Positions 18,352-29,000 of a stretch of DNA of 64,000 bases are shown here, in pieces. Numbering within the stretch: position 1 is the first letter of the stretch; every line of letters starts with the position of its first letter. The stretch covers positions 1-64,000 of the forward strand of contig NZ_BONY01000049.1 in NCBI RefSeq assembly GCF_016862955.1, given 5' to 3'. The notes under the pieces are model-generated. The model was not told the DNA's origin and did no database searches. It saw nothing but the letters and a program-made list of their open reading frames with translations. The translations under genes and the position numbers were made by a program. The DNA is from Rhizocola hellebori (GTDB lineage Bacteria; Actinomycetota; Actinomycetes; Mycobacteriales; Micromonosporaceae).

Positions 18352-18827
18352 GCGAGTTCGTCGGCGGCGTTGCGGCCCGCTTCGGTGGTGCGCCGGATGA
18401 AGTCGGCGATGACTTCCAGCTCGGATTCGGTGTAGCTGGAGCAGATCTTTTCCATGGAGCCGTTCATGCCGGCGTAGAGGCGCAGTATTTCCCCGCCACG
18501 GTCGCGTAATGCGCGCAGGAGCACGGCTCGCCTGTCCGACGGGTCACGGTCGCGGGCGACCCACCGGCCGCGCTCGAGGCGATCGAGGATGCCGGTGAGG
18601 GTCGCGGGGTGAAGCCCGGCCTGGCGGGCGAGCGCGCTCGGGCTCAGCGGGCCGTGCCGCACGATCAGGTCGAGACAGTCGAGGTCGACGTCCTTGAGCT
18701 CCAGCCGCGTGCCCACCCGGTGGTTGAGCAGCGACAGCTGCGTTCCCAACTCCCGCAACGAATCGCGGATGGCCGCCTTCAGGGTGCCCTTACGTTGCCC
18801 CGAGCCGCCATGTACTATGGAACTCAT
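18345..18827 (-). CDS. MarR family transcriptional regulator
   Basis: This 160-residue protein has a winged helix seen in LDCLDLIVRHGPLSPSALARQAGLHPATLTGILDRLERGRWVARDRDPSDRRAVLLRAL, with the conserved wing D-x-D-x-x-D-R-R. Flanking helices would form the dimer interface. It is divergent from an NAD(P)-binding reductase gene across 63 bp that contains an inverted repeat, the classical layout of a MarR repressor and its target. Confidence 0.92.
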
Positions 18828-18845
18828 ACGATATCGTCTCCGTAT
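18826..18845. promoter_or_regulatory. Candidate MarR operator in divergent promoter region
   Basis: ATACG (18826-18830) and CGTAT (18841-18845) flank an embedded 10-bp palindrome, ACGATATCGT (18828-18837). The site covers the start of the MarR gene and sits about 50 bp upstream of the reductase start, so one bound dimer could repress both. Confidence 0.5.
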
Positions 18846-18890
18846 TATATGACGTTGCGCTTAATCTACCAACGACCAGGGGAGAACCCA

Positions 18891-19532
18891 ATGAAGATCA
18901 CCATCTTCGGGGCGACGGGCCGCATCGCCTGCCTCGCCGCCGAACAGGCCCTCGCCGCCGGTGACCAGGTCACCGCGGTCGTGCGCGATCCCGCGCGGCT
19001 GAACCTGCGCCGCCATCCGTCGCTGGAAGTGGTGACCGTGGCCCGGCTGACCGACCCCGCGCCGCTGGTGCCGGCCTTGCGGGGCAGCGATGCCGCGCTG
19101 TCGGGCGTCGGGCCGCGCAGCCGCAAAGACGTCACCGTCGCCTCCACCGCGACGCGAGGCATCCTTGCCGCGCTGCAGCAGTCGGGCGTGTCGCGGTTCG
19201 CCGCGGTCAGCGCAGTGCCGGTCGGGCCGGTACCCGAAGGAGAAAGCGCGGTAAATCGCTATCTACTCCTGCCCATGGTCAGCTATCTGCTTCGCGGGAT
19301 CTACGCCGACCTCGCCGTCATGGAGCAGGAGATCCAGTCCAGCCCGCTGGAATGGACCATCGTGCGGCCACCGAGGCTGTTCGACCGGCCGCTGACCGGC
19401 AACTACAAGATGACGATCGGGGGCAACGTCCCGCGCGGGAAGTCGCTGTCGCGCGCCGAGGTGGCCCACGCCATGCTGGCCGTGCTGCGCGATCCCAAGA
19501 CGATCCGCCAGGCGGTTGGCGTGGCCGGCTAG
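18891..19532 (+). CDS. NAD(P)-binding atypical short-chain reductase (NmrA/SDR-like)
   Basis: This 213-residue Rossmann protein has an ATG preceded by GGGGAG. It opens MKITIFGATGRIACLAAEQALAAGDQVTAVVRDP, with the G-A-T-G-x-x-x dinucleotide loop of atypical SDRs. WTIVRPPRLFDRPLTG is the conserved mid-domain strand. The usual YxxxK is not evident, so it may be a non-catalytic redox sensor or an isoflavone-reductase-like enzyme. It is divergent from the MarR gene and likely controlled by it. The TAG stop is shared with the convergent methyltransferase gene. Confidence 0.85.
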   Translation: MKITIFGATGRIACLAAEQALAAGDQVTAVVRDPARLNLRRHPSLEVVTVARLTDPAPLVPALRGSDAALSGVGPRSRKDVTVASTATRGILAALQQSGVSRFAAVSAVPVGPVPEGESAVNRYLLLPMVSYLLRGIYADLAVMEQEIQSSPLEWTIVRPPRLFDRPLTGNYKMTIGGNVPRGKSLSRAEVAHAMLAVLRDPKTIRQAVGVAG

Positions 19533-20278
19533 AAGGTCCTGTGGGCCACGAAGATGTCGCGCGGCGCCCTTTCCTCGGTGGTCTCCTCGACCACCACTTC
19601 GGCCCGGAATCCCGCTTCGGCCAGCAGCCGCAGCCAGGCCTCGCGGGCGAACAGGCCGGTGTGATGGGTCTCGTGCACCAGCCGGATCTGACCCGGCCCC
19701 TCCCGCAGCAGAAAGGCGTACTCGGTGGCCACCCAGGTGTCATCGGGGTCGGGATCCCAGGTCCACTCCAGGAAACGCACCCCGCGCCCGTCCGGGCTGT
19801 CGCTTCCGCCGTGATCGGTGCCCGGCTCGAACGTCTCCGCCGTGTCATCGGGCACGAAGACCGCCACCCCACCCGGACGGCAATGCGCGAACGCGGTCTG
19901 GATGGCCTGACGCAGGTCGCTCTCGGTGGTCATGTAGTCGACGGCGTCGTGCACGAACACGGCGTCGAACTCGCGGCCCAGCCGAATCGTGCGCATGTCG
20001 CCGACATGGTGCTCGCACTCGGGGTTGAGCTGCTGCGACTGGATGATCATCTGTGCCGACAGGTCGACCAGGGTGAGCGCGAACTTCGCCTTCAGATGCA
20101 CGGCGTTGTGACCGCCACCGCTGCCCAGCTCCAGCACCTCGCGGACCGGGACCGACGCGGAGTTGAGTAGCTTCGCGGCGAACGCCGCTTCCTCCTCGTA
20201 CTCCTGCGGGGGCGAAATGAGCTGCCACCACGGCGCCAGGTCGACGTAGAAGCGATGCGGCTCGGTCGGATCGGTCAT
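19529..20278 (-). CDS. Class I SAM-dependent methyltransferase
   Basis: This 249-residue protein starts at ATG 20278 (MTDPTEPHRFYVDLAPWW); the frame stays open upstream into a neighbouring gene but that part is not coding-like. Motif I is VLELGSGGGHNA, motif II strand LTLVDLS, then VGDMRTIRLGREFDAVFVHDAVDYM as the post-II region. The C-terminal half is a beta-rich substrate domain with EWTWDPDPDD. Seven nt downstream of the CapA-like lipoprotein stop, so cotranscribed with it. Substrate unknown. Confidence 0.85.
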   Translation of the reverse strand: MTDPTEPHRFYVDLAPWWQLISPPQEYEEEAAFAAKLLNSASVPVREVLELGSGGGHNAVHLKAKFALTLVDLSAQMIIQSQQLNPECEHHVGDMRTIRLGREFDAVFVHDAVDYMTTESDLRQAIQTAFAHCRPGGVAVFVPDDTAETFEPGTDHGGSDSPDGRGVRFLEWTWDPDPDDTWVATEYAFLLREGPGQIRLVHETHHTGLFAREAWLRLLAEAGFRAEVVVEETTEERAPRDIFVAHRTF

Positions 20279-20285
20279 AAGGTCA

Positions 20286-21344
20286 TCATGCCGGGGCGGG
20301 CGCGAGCCCGGTGCATTTTGCCGCCTCAGCCAGCCTTTGCTGGGTGGCGGCCAGGGCCGCTCCGGTGACCGGGACGGGCTGGCCGTTCTCGCTGACCACC
20401 CCGACGACGAAGTCCTTCTTGGCCACGGTGCCGTCACGGCGCACCGTCAGGTTGAGCAGCAGCGTGTCCTTGCTGCCCGAACGCGCCCATAGGAAGTTTC
20501 CGAGTCCATAGTGGACATAAGTTTTGCCGAGGTACCCGTCGCCGTGCGGCACGTGGGAGTGGGTGCCGACCAGGATATGGGCACCCGCGTCGGCCAGCGC
20601 CTTGGCGATCATCTTCTGATCGTTGTTGGGGCAGTTGACATCCTCGGTGCCCCAGTGCAGGTAGACCACGACGATGTCCGCCATCGACTTGGCCTTCTTC
20701 ACCGCGGCCACCGACAGCGCCTTGTCGAAGGCCATCGCTATCCCCGGCTTGGTGGCGGTCGCCTTCCACTGCGCGGCCAGCTCCCACACCTGCGACAGGG
20801 CCACCACGCCGACCCGGATCCCGCGGACCGTGGTCACATAGGGCTCGTAGGCCTGGGTCACGTTGAGCCCGGCGCCCACCACCGGCATGTCGGCCAGCTT
20901 GGCGAAGTCAAGGGTGTCGATCAGGCCCACCTCGCCGTAGTCGAGGGTGTGGTTGTTGGCGATGGACACCAGGTCGATCCCGGCCGCCTTGACGGCCGCG
21001 TAGGCGACCGGCGGGGCACGGAAATGGAACCGCTTCGGGCCCTCTACGCCCCGCTCGGTGATCGCCGTCTCCAGGTTCACCATCGCGAAGTCGGCCGCGC
21101 GCAGCAGATCGGCGTAGGCGCCGAACGCGGTCTGCGGGTTGTTCAGGTGCGGCAGGGTCTCGTCGATGAAATGGACGTCGCCGGCGAAGGCGAGCTTGAT
21201 TTCCGAGGCGGGGCCGGGATCGGCCGACGGCGATGGGGCTGTGGTGGCCGCCGGGGGCGTCGGGGTAGCCTGCTTCGGACCGCCGCTGCTGCAGCCGGAA
21301 ATGGCCACAGCAAGCGCGATCATCGCGACGAGGGGGGTTCGCAC
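20286..21344 (-). CDS. CapA-like metallophosphatase-fold lipoprotein
   Basis: This is a 352-residue protein from GTG 21344. The lipobox AISGC (Cys18) makes it a lipoprotein on the outer face of the membrane, followed by a Pro/Ser/Thr linker. The PGA_cap/CapA domain shows FAGDVHF, NLETA, ANNHTLDYG, YLHWGTE and GTHSHVPHG, with all expected metal ligands present. CapA proteins take part in poly-gamma-glutamate or capsule synthesis, but single genes like this one, without capB/capC, have uncertain roles. Confidence 0.88.
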   Translation of the reverse strand: MRTPLVAMIALAVAISGCSSGGPKQATPTPPAATTAPSPSADPGPASEIKLAFAGDVHFIDETLPHLNNPQTAFGAYADLLRAADFAMVNLETAITERGVEGPKRFHFRAPPVAYAAVKAAGIDLVSIANNHTLDYGEVGLIDTLDFAKLADMPVVGAGLNVTQAYEPYVTTVRGIRVGVVALSQVWELAAQWKATATKPGIAMAFDKALSVAAVKKAKSMADIVVVYLHWGTEDVNCPNNDQKMIAKALADAGAHILVGTHSHVPHGDGYLGKTYVHYGLGNFLWARSGSKDTLLLNLTVRRDGTVAKKDFVVGVVSENGQPVPVTGAALAATQQRLAEAAKCTGLAPAPA

Positions 21345-21423
21345 TCGTTGAGGGTAGCGCTAGGTGGCTTCCAACCGGGGTCGGTCTGCCTGTACCCAAT
21401 CGGCCGACCGGCAAAACATACGG

Positions 21424-21645
21424 ATGCGTGGGGGTATGGGCTTCTTAAACCGCAGACAGCGTCGCTGGACCTGGTTCGGGTTCCTGGCTTTGGCGGCCAA
21501 CACACCGGTTGCCGCATGGGCGACGTCAGACGCGTCATGGCTGTTCAACATCGTCGTTGCCGGCCTGGTGGCGTTCGTGCTTCTCGTCGACGAGGCCGAG
21601 TCGGCACGTTATTCGAGGCGGATGCCGCCAGAGGGCGAGCTTTGA
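21424..21645 (+). CDS. Small two-helix membrane protein, hypothetical
   Basis: This is a 73-residue frame starting at ATG 21424 (ATG 21436 is equally possible and has GGGGG upstream). A basic start (NRRQRRW) is followed by two hydrophobic helices, FGFLALAANTPVAAWA and WLFNIVVAGLVAFVLLVDEAE. The positive-inside pattern and a gap otherwise empty between CapA and MFS genes support it. No family recognised. Confidence 0.5.
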   Translation: MRGGMGFLNRRQRRWTWFGFLALAANTPVAAWATSDASWLFNIVVAGLVAFVLLVDEAESARYSRRMPPEGEL

Positions 21646-21662
21646 TAATCTGATCATCCATA

Positions 21663-22883
21663 TTGGACATCAGGGCAGCCAAACTCGTTGCTGTGCTTGC
21701 GGTCACCCAGACCGTTGGCTACGGCGTTCTCTTCTATGCCTTCGCGGTGCTGCTGGCGCCGATGGCGGCCGAGCTGAAGGCGAGCACGGCCACCATCACC
21801 GGCGCCTTCACGGTCTCGATTCTCACCTCGGCCGCCGCCGCCATTCCGATCGGACGCTGGCTTGATCGCCATGGCGGCCGCCTGCTGATGACCTGTGGCT
21901 CGGTCACCGCCACCGGTGCGGTGCTCGCCTGGTCGCGGGCCACCAGCGTGGCGCAGGTCTACGCCGTGTTCGTCCTCATTGGACTCGCCTCGGCCATGGT
22001 CCTCTACGAGACCGCGTTCCCGGTGATCGTCGCCGCCTCGGCCGGGGCCAAACGCGACAGCGCCATCCTCGCCGTCACCATGGTCGCCGGGCTCGCGGGC
22101 ACCGCCTTCCTCCCGTTGATAGGCGTGCTTCTAGAACGTTATGGCTGGCGCACCGCGCTGGTGATCCTGGCCGCCCTGCTCGCGATCATCACCATTCCGG
22201 CGCACTTTTTCGCGGTACCGGGAAAGCGTCAGCACACCGCCCGTAAGACCTCCCAGCACGGGGCCGGGGTCGGCCAAGCCTTGCGCGACAAGGGATTCTG
22301 GCTGCTGACGATCGCGTTCGTGCTGCACGGCGCGGCCGTCTACTCGGTCGGCGTGCACCTGGTCGGCTTCCTGCGGCACGCCGGGCACACCACCACCGTC
22401 GCGGCCACCCTGGCCGGTCTGCTCGGCCTGCTCTCGGTCACCGGGCGGCTGGCCACCACCGGCTTCGCCCGGCGTCGATCGATGGGCACCGTGACCGCCT
22501 TCGTCCTGCTCATCCAGGCCACCGGCGCGGCCGCGCTGACCCGGCTGAGCCACAGCGTCGCGGGCGCGGCGGCCTGCATCATCGCGTTCGGGCTCGGCTT
22601 CGGCGTCTCCACCATCGCCCGCCCCGCGATCGTCGCCGACCGCTACGGCACCGTGCGCTATGCGACCATCGCCGCCGCGATGGCATTTCCGATCACCCTG
22701 GTCAAGGCGATAGCCCCGCTGGCCGCGGCCACCGTCTCCCCCACCGCTTTCATGGCGTCCACCGCCACGGCCTGCCTGCTGGCCGCCCTCCTTCTGTTCG
22801 CCACCTCCCGCCACCCCGCCGCCGCACCCGCCCCCGACGAGCGCGGCTCCTCGGTGATCACCGCACGGGTTGGTACCCAATAG
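21663..22883 (+). CDS. Major facilitator superfamily transporter
   Basis: This is a 406-residue protein with about twelve hydrophobic helices. The first start available in a sensible position is TTG 21663. The loop 2-3 motif appears as GRWLDRHGGRLLM, with the helix-5 region GLAGTAFLPLIGVLLERYGWR. It is similar to oxalate/formate-type or drug MFS members. Its last 26 bp overlap the convergent P450 gene. Substrate unknown. Confidence 0.88.
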   Translation: MDIRAAKLVAVLAVTQTVGYGVLFYAFAVLLAPMAAELKASTATITGAFTVSILTSAAAAIPIGRWLDRHGGRLLMTCGSVTATGAVLAWSRATSVAQVYAVFVLIGLASAMVLYETAFPVIVAASAGAKRDSAILAVTMVAGLAGTAFLPLIGVLLERYGWRTALVILAALLAIITIPAHFFAVPGKRQHTARKTSQHGAGVGQALRDKGFWLLTIAFVLHGAAVYSVGVHLVGFLRHAGHTTTVAATLAGLLGLLSVTGRLATTGFARRRSMGTVTAFVLLIQATGAAALTRLSHSVAGAAACIIAFGLGFGVSTIARPAIVADRYGTVRYATIAAAMAFPITLVKAIAPLAAATVSPTAFMASTATACLLAALLLFATSRHPAAAPAPDERGSSVITARVGTQ

Positions 22884-24063
22884 GAAGCTTTATCGGCCCA
22901 TAGACCGCTTCGGTTGGGGGCAGCCACTCGCCGGGCCCGGTCGGGTGGGGATCGCCCAGCCGGGCGGCCAGCCGGGGCAGCGCCTCCTGCAGCTCGACGC
23001 GGGCCAGGGCCGCGCCGAGGCAGTAGTGGATTCCGCCGCCGTAAGTGAGATGGGTGGACCGGCGCCGGCCGATGTCGAGGGTGTCCGCGGCTTCGAAGAC
23101 CGAAGCGTCGCGGTTGGCCGAGCCGGTGACCGGCAGGATGCATGCGCCCGAAGGAAAGTCGACGCCGTGCAGAGCGAAGGCACTCTTGGCTATCCGGGGC
23201 ACGCCCAGCAGCGCGGACGGGCAGTAGCGCACCACCTCCTCGGCCGCCTGGATGGCCAGATTTGGCTGGGCGGCAAGCAACTCCCACTGTTGCGGGTGAG
23301 CCATGAACGCCGACATCGCGTTGCCCAGCTGGTGTTGCACCGTCCCGTGCCCGGCCGACAGCAACGTGATCACCATCGAGCGCAGCTCCCCGTCGGTGAG
23401 CAGCTCCCCGCCTTCCTCCGCCGCGATGAGCGCGCTCAGCAGATCGTTGCGCGGCGCGCAGCGACGAAGCGAAAGCAACTCGTCGATAAAGCCGTGCAGA
23501 TTGCGCAGAGCGGACTCAATCCGGTCGATGTGCTGGGCGACGTTGAATCCGAACAGCAGCCCCACATCCGCGGTCCATTCGATCACGTCGGCCTGGACGC
23601 TGCCGGGGATGCCCACGAACCGGCAGAGCACCCGCAACGCGAACGGTTCGGCGAAGGCACAGACGAAATCGGCCTGCTCGGTCTGCGCCATCTGATCTAT
23701 GAGCTCGTCGGCGATTTCGGCCACGGTGGACCGGAAGTCCTCCACCCGGCGCACCGTGAACGCCTTACCCACCAAGCGGCGTACCCGGTGATGCGCCTCA
23801 CCATCAGCGTTGAGCAGAAACCCGCGCATGGTCTCGACCAGCGGGCCGCGGGTGATGCCCTGCATGGCCAGAAACTCTGCGCCCGGGGTGCGCAGCTGGC
23901 GCATGGCCAGCAGAGCCTGCACGTCGGAGTACCGCAGCACCGCGGTGCCGATCGCGCAGTCGGCGTGCCAGGTTTGGTGCCGTAACGGAGCTAGGACGCC
24001 GTAAGGGTCGCTTCGGAAGTCCGCGCCGTAAAGATCGAGAAATGGCGTCATGGGATTGCCCAT
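22858..24063 (-). CDS. Cytochrome P450
   Basis: This 401-residue soluble bacterial P450 carries all three signatures. The I-helix oxygen groove is LLSAGHGTVQH, the K-helix ExxR is EEVVRY, and the heme-binding loop is YGGGIHYCLG with Cys348 as ligand (Tyr replaces the usual first Phe). Residues THLTYG also fit. No ferredoxin gene is adjacent, so redox partners are elsewhere. It faces the MFS gene tail to tail. A second ATG at 24051 is possible. The 161-bp gap 24064-24224 should contain divergent promoters for it and the diguanylate cyclase. Confidence 0.93.
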   Translation of the reverse strand: MGNPMTPFLDLYGADFRSDPYGVLAPLRHQTWHADCAIGTAVLRYSDVQALLAMRQLRTPGAEFLAMQGITRGPLVETMRGFLLNADGEAHHRVRRLVGKAFTVRRVEDFRSTVAEIADELIDQMAQTEQADFVCAFAEPFALRVLCRFVGIPGSVQADVIEWTADVGLLFGFNVAQHIDRIESALRNLHGFIDELLSLRRCAPRNDLLSALIAAEEGGELLTDGELRSMVITLLSAGHGTVQHQLGNAMSAFMAHPQQWELLAAQPNLAIQAAEEVVRYCPSALLGVPRIAKSAFALHGVDFPSGACILPVTGSANRDASVFEAADTLDIGRRRSTHLTYGGGIHYCLGAALARVELQEALPRLAARLGDPHPTGPGEWLPPTEAVYGPIKLPIGYQPVR

Positions 24064-24224
24064 CTGACGGCGGCCCGATCTTCGAGCCGGGTCACCAAAG
24101 GATAGGACGCCGGGAACGAATCACGCATATTCACGTCAACGGTCCTAAACACGGCGGTTGATCTGGCCAAAGAGCTGACCCCTGGTAACTGAATGACTAG
24201 GCCATGACTGATTAGTCTGGATTC

Positions 24225-25688
24225 GTGGCATCCACCGTGCTCGACAGGTACGCCCACACCAAGGCCCGGATTTTGACCGGGGCCTTTTTGTTACTGTGTA
24301 CCGCTCTGATCGCCGTCTATCCGTTGCTGTCCCCCACCGGCCGCGATGTCGACTTCCTGCTGTTCAGCTGGGGAGCGCTGGTTCCGGTCGCGGTGGTGGT
24401 GAAGCGCACCGAGGTCCGGGCCAGGTTCCCCTGGCAGGTGCTGTTCGTTGCGCTGGCCGTAGGAGCGGTGGCCTCCACCATGCGCAGGATTCCGGCGCTG
24501 GCCGAGCAGTCGGCCCACCTCTACCCGATCCTCGACTCGATCAGCAACGCCATGCTGCTCGGGGCGGCGCTGGCGATGGTGGCCCGGCGCGGGCGCAACG
24601 ACATCGGCGGGCTCATCGACACCACCATCGTTTCGCTGGCTCTGGGCGGCCTGCTGTGGAGCGTGCTGCTGCAGCCACACATGGCGGCCACCGACCGCAC
24701 CTTCTCGGCCACAGCAACACTGTTCGTCACGGTGATGGCGCTGTCTGGCGCGCTCGGCGCCCTGGTGCGCCTGATGGAAACCGACTCCAAGCAGATCCCG
24801 GCGCTGCGATTCCTGCTGGGCGCGCTGATCGTGCACCTGTGCTCGTGTGTGGTGCTGGCGTTGTGGACCACCCCGCAGGCCGCTGTCGCCGGGCGCATGA
24901 TGTTCATGACCGCCTATCTGTGCCTGGGTGTTTTCGCGCTGGATCGTTCGGCGGCCCGGCTTGCCCAGCCCGGTGCCCCGCCGCGTGACTTGCTTGGCAC
25001 CGGCCGGCTCGTTTTCCTTGGCGTGGCGCTGGCCGCCGTCCCGCTCGTGGTGGGCGCTCGGGCTCTGCTGGGCTATCAGGTGGATCCCCTCTTTCTCGCC
25101 ATCGGCAGCGCGGCGATGGCTCCATTGGTGCTGTTGCGCATCGGCCTGCTCTCGGCCGAACGCAACCGGTCCGAGGCGGCGCTGCGCCATCTCGCCGCAC
25201 ACGATCCGCTCACCGGGGTCCTCAACCGCCGCGAGTTCACCGATCGCCTCGCCGCGCAACTGGGCGCAGGCGGTGATTGTGTGCTGATTTTCTGCGATCT
25301 CGACGGGTTCAAGGCAATCAATGACCGGTTCGGGCACCCGGCCGGGGACAGGATCCTGGTCGAGGTCGCGCAACGGCTGCTGGGCTGCATTCGCGACGAA
25401 GACTTCGTGGGCCGCTTCGGCGGCGACGAGTTCCTGGTGCTGTTCCGGGGCGCGGGCGAGGCCGACCTGCCGCGGCTGTGCCGGCGGATCCGCGACGTGG
25501 TGAACAAGCCGTTCCAGGAGAACGCATGCGGCTTGGCGATCAGCGTGGGCGCGGTGGCCAGCGAGGCGGTCAAACGCGAACATCGCGCGGCCGAAGAGCT
25601 GATCCGGCACGCGGACAAGGCCATGTACGCAGCGAAGCAACCCCGCTTGGCGATCGCCCCGCCCTCGACCGGGATCGCCGTCCGATAG
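24225..25688 (+). CDS. Membrane diguanylate cyclase (GGDEF)
   Basis: This is a 487-residue protein from GTG 24225. The N-terminal 310 residues contain about nine hydrophobic helices (a membrane sensor domain), then a GGDEF domain: DPLTGVLNRREF, FCDLDGFKAINDRFGHPAGD, and an intact GGDEF motif at residues 399-403. The inhibitory site R390xxD393 sits exactly five residues before it, so the enzyme should make c-di-GMP from GTP and be feedback-inhibited. No EAL domain is present. Confidence 0.93.
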   Translation: MASTVLDRYAHTKARILTGAFLLLCTALIAVYPLLSPTGRDVDFLLFSWGALVPVAVVVKRTEVRARFPWQVLFVALAVGAVASTMRRIPALAEQSAHLYPILDSISNAMLLGAALAMVARRGRNDIGGLIDTTIVSLALGGLLWSVLLQPHMAATDRTFSATATLFVTVMALSGALGALVRLMETDSKQIPALRFLLGALIVHLCSCVVLALWTTPQAAVAGRMMFMTAYLCLGVFALDRSAARLAQPGAPPRDLLGTGRLVFLGVALAAVPLVVGARALLGYQVDPLFLAIGSAAMAPLVLLRIGLLSAERNRSEAALRHLAAHDPLTGVLNRREFTDRLAAQLGAGGDCVLIFCDLDGFKAINDRFGHPAGDRILVEVAQRLLGCIRDEDFVGRFGGDEFLVLFRGAGEADLPRLCRRIRDVVNKPFQENACGLAISVGAVASEAVKREHRAAEELIRHADKAMYAAKQPRLAIAPPSTGIAVR

Positions 25689-26000
25689 GCGAATCTTCTA
25701 ATTGTGGACATCTCTGGCGGTCTGAAAAACGGAAGACTGCAGTCAGATTTCGGACCACAACAAAATCATAAATAGATGACCTTGGTAAGTCCTGAGGTGA
25801 TGAGCACGGCTAACTACCAGCGCCAACCTTAAGGCGGGTCAAGTCCCCCTTGGTTTCCAGTCCCGGAAGTATGGTGCGCACACATCGCGGCATGTAACGA
25901 TGTCGTCGCGCCGGGTGCCGGACGGATTGTCCATTGTGGAGAGTGGATGTCCGTGTCATTGCGGCACATCGGCCCCTATCACCCTGAGAAAGGGGTCCGG
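25689..26000. other. Gene-free stretch upstream of the large S8 protease
   Basis: This 312-bp region is AT-richer than its surroundings at 25700-25790 and probably carries the protease promoter. I looked for a c-di-GMP or c-di-AMP riboswitch core and saw none. The proximal part contains GAAAGGGG, the ribosome site of the protease. No reliable gene was found. Confidence 0.4.
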
Positions 26001-29000
26001 ATGAGACCACCCAGGTGGCTATCAGCTGCGTCCGCGGGGGTTCTGGTCGTGTCAATTGGCGCGATCTCGAGCCCGAGCGCCGCGGCTCAGCAAGCGCCGC
26101 CCTTCACCGCGACGACACTCGCGGCGACGAGTCGCGTCTCGGCCGACAAGACGCCGAGCAGCAGGCTCGCGCAAACCGATCCATCGCTTCTCGGGCGAAC
26201 AGATTCCGAAAAAGTGGCCATTGTGGTCAAGCTTGACGTGGATTCTGTCGCTACCTACGCGGGTGGGGTCAGCGGCTTCGCCGCCACGAGCCCGGCCGTG
26301 ACAGGTCAGAAGCTGACTGGCGGTGCGGCCGAACAGCGGTACGAGGGTTATCTGGCGCAGAAAGAAGACGCGTTCATCAAGGCGTTGCAGGAGAAGGTGC
26401 CTGGCGCCAAGGTGTCCCAGCGTCTCAGGACGGTCTACGGTGGCGTCGCCACTGTGGTACCGGCAAACACGATCGGCGAACTGCTGAAGATCAAGGGCGT
26501 CGCGGCCATCCAGAAGGACCAGCTGCGTAAGCCGCTCACCGACTCCAGCAGCGCCTTCATCGGTGCTACCTCGCTCTACCCCGGGCTTGGCGGAACAGCC
26601 AACGCGGGCAAGGGCGTCATCGTCGGTGTCATCGACACCGGCGCATGGCCGGAGCACCCTTCCTTCGCCGATCTAGGCAACCTGAACACCCCGCCGGCAA
26701 AGGCCGACGGCACACCGCGCGCTTGCAACTTCGGGGACAACCCGTTGACGCCGGCGACGGATGTGTTCGTCTGCACCAAGAAGCTCATCGGTGGCGACAA
26801 GTTCCTCGACACCTATGACGCGGTGATCGGTGACGACGTGTACGACTCCGCTCGCGACAGCAACGGACACGGCACGCACACCGCTTCCACCTCGGCGGGC
26901 AACGTTCTCAGCACGGCACCGGTGTTCGGCGTCAACCGCGGCCCGCTCAATGGCATCGCCCCCGGTGCCTGGGTCTCGGTCTACAAAGGCCTCGGGCCGC
27001 AGGGCGGATTCGACTCCGACCTGACCGCTGCTGTACAGCAGGCTGTGCGAGATGGCGTGTCGGTCATCAACTACTCGATCTCGGGCGGTAGCACTCCGTT
27101 TACCGACTCGACCGAGTTGGCCTTCTTGGACGCTTACGCCGCAGGCGTTTTCGTCTCGGCCTCGGCCGGTAACTCCGGCCCGGGCGCGGCCACGACCGAC
27201 CACGTGGCGCCGTGGGTGACCACGGTGGCCGCATCCACCCAGACGCGTGAGTTCCTCTCCACCCTCACGCTGACGAGTGGGGCCGACACGCTGGTTTTGG
27301 CCGGCGCGTCGATCACCGCGGGCGCCGGACCACTGCCGGTGGTGCTGTCTTCGGCAGCGCCGTACAGCAACAACCTGTGCACGGCTCCGGCTCCGCCGGG
27401 GACCTTCACGGGCAAGATAGTGGCCTGTCAGCGCGGCGTTAACGCTCGCGTGGAAAAGGGCTTCAACGTTTTGCAGGGCGGGGCGGCAGGCATGATCCTG
27501 TACAACGCCACGCTGGCTGACGTCGAGACCGACAACCACTGGCTGCCCGCCGTGCACCTGGCCGACGGAGCGCAGTTCAACGCGTTCGTGGCGGCCCACC
27601 CGGCCGGTGTCAACGCCAGCTTCACCGCTGGCCAGAAGCACAACGGCCAGGGCGACGTGATGGCCGCCTTCTCCTCGCGGGGACCGGGCGGATTCGGCAT
27701 CAAGCCGGACATCACCGCACCCGGCGTACAGATCCTGGCAGGCAACACGCCTACCCCAGACGCGGTTGAGTCTGGGCCTCCGGGCGAGTACTTCCAGGCC
27801 ATCGCCGGAACGTCGATGTCGGCCCCGCATATCGCGGGTTCGGCGGCTCTGCTCAAGGCGCTGCATCCAGATTGGACGCCTGGGCAGATCAAGTCGGCGA
27901 TGATGACGACGGCGAAGAAGTCCGTCGTCAAAGAGGACACGGTCACCCCGGCCGACCCGTTCGACTACGGCTCAGGCCGCGTCGATCTCACCAAGGCGGG
28001 CACCCCGGGTCTGACGTTCGACGAGTCCGCCGCGCGGATGTTCGCGCTCGGCAACGACCCGATGAACGCCGTGAACCTCAACCTGCCGTCGATCAACATC
28101 CCGCTTCTGCCGGGTCGTGTGACGACGACACGCCTCGCGAGGAACGTCACCGGACAGAACCAGAGCTACAAGGTGACCACCTCCGCACCGGCGGGCAGCA
28201 AGATCACGGTTAGCCCGAGCTCGTTCAACCTGGCTCCGGGCGACTCCATGAGATTGACCATCACCGTCAGTTCAGACGCGCCCACAGGTCAGTACTTCGG
28301 GCAGATCAAGCTGGATCCCGCGCGGAACAGCTTGCCGGACCTGTTCCTGCCAGTGGCATTCGTGCCGCAGCAGGGTAGCGTTTCGCTGGCGCAGAGCTGT
28401 GGCGCGGCCAGCGTGCCTCTGCACGGCTCGACCACCTGCACGGTCACCGCGACGAACAACTCGTTCGGTGACGCCACGGCCGACTTCGTGACCACGGTGA
28501 ACTCGAACCTGAACATCACCGGAGCCACCGGGGCTTCCGTGCAGAACCCGAAGAAGGCGACGAAGACCGCTGTCACCCTCGCCGGCGCATCGCTCGGCGT
28601 GCCGTCGATCGCCCCCGGAGCGACCCCAGCGGGCTACCTGCCGCTGGACCTCTTCGGGATCACGCCGATCGCCATTGGTGACGAGGACATCCTCAACTTC
28701 TCCGTGCCGTCGTTCAAGTACAACGGCAAGGACTACGCGAGGATCGGCGTCGACTCCAACGGATACATTGTCGTCGGCGGGGGGACTGCCGAGGACAATA
28801 ATTGCTGTGCCCTGACTCAGATCCCGGATCCAGCGCGGCCGAACAACGTCCTCGCTCCATTCTGGACAGATCTCGACGGCACAGGCACGCCGGGTATCTT
28901 CGCGGCGACACTGACCGATGGCGTGGACACGTGGTTGGTCATCGAATGGCGGGTCAATGTCTTCGGTACCACCGACGACAACCACTTCCAGGTCTGGATC

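Noticed and set aside
22858-24063. P450 as part of a natural-product cluster
   Set aside because: Neighbours are MFS and diguanylate cyclase genes; no synthase, ferredoxin or tailoring genes surround it.
25689-26000. Possible riboswitch upstream of the S8 protease, next to a diguanylate cyclase
   Set aside because: No c-di-GMP or c-di-AMP riboswitch core could be found by eye.
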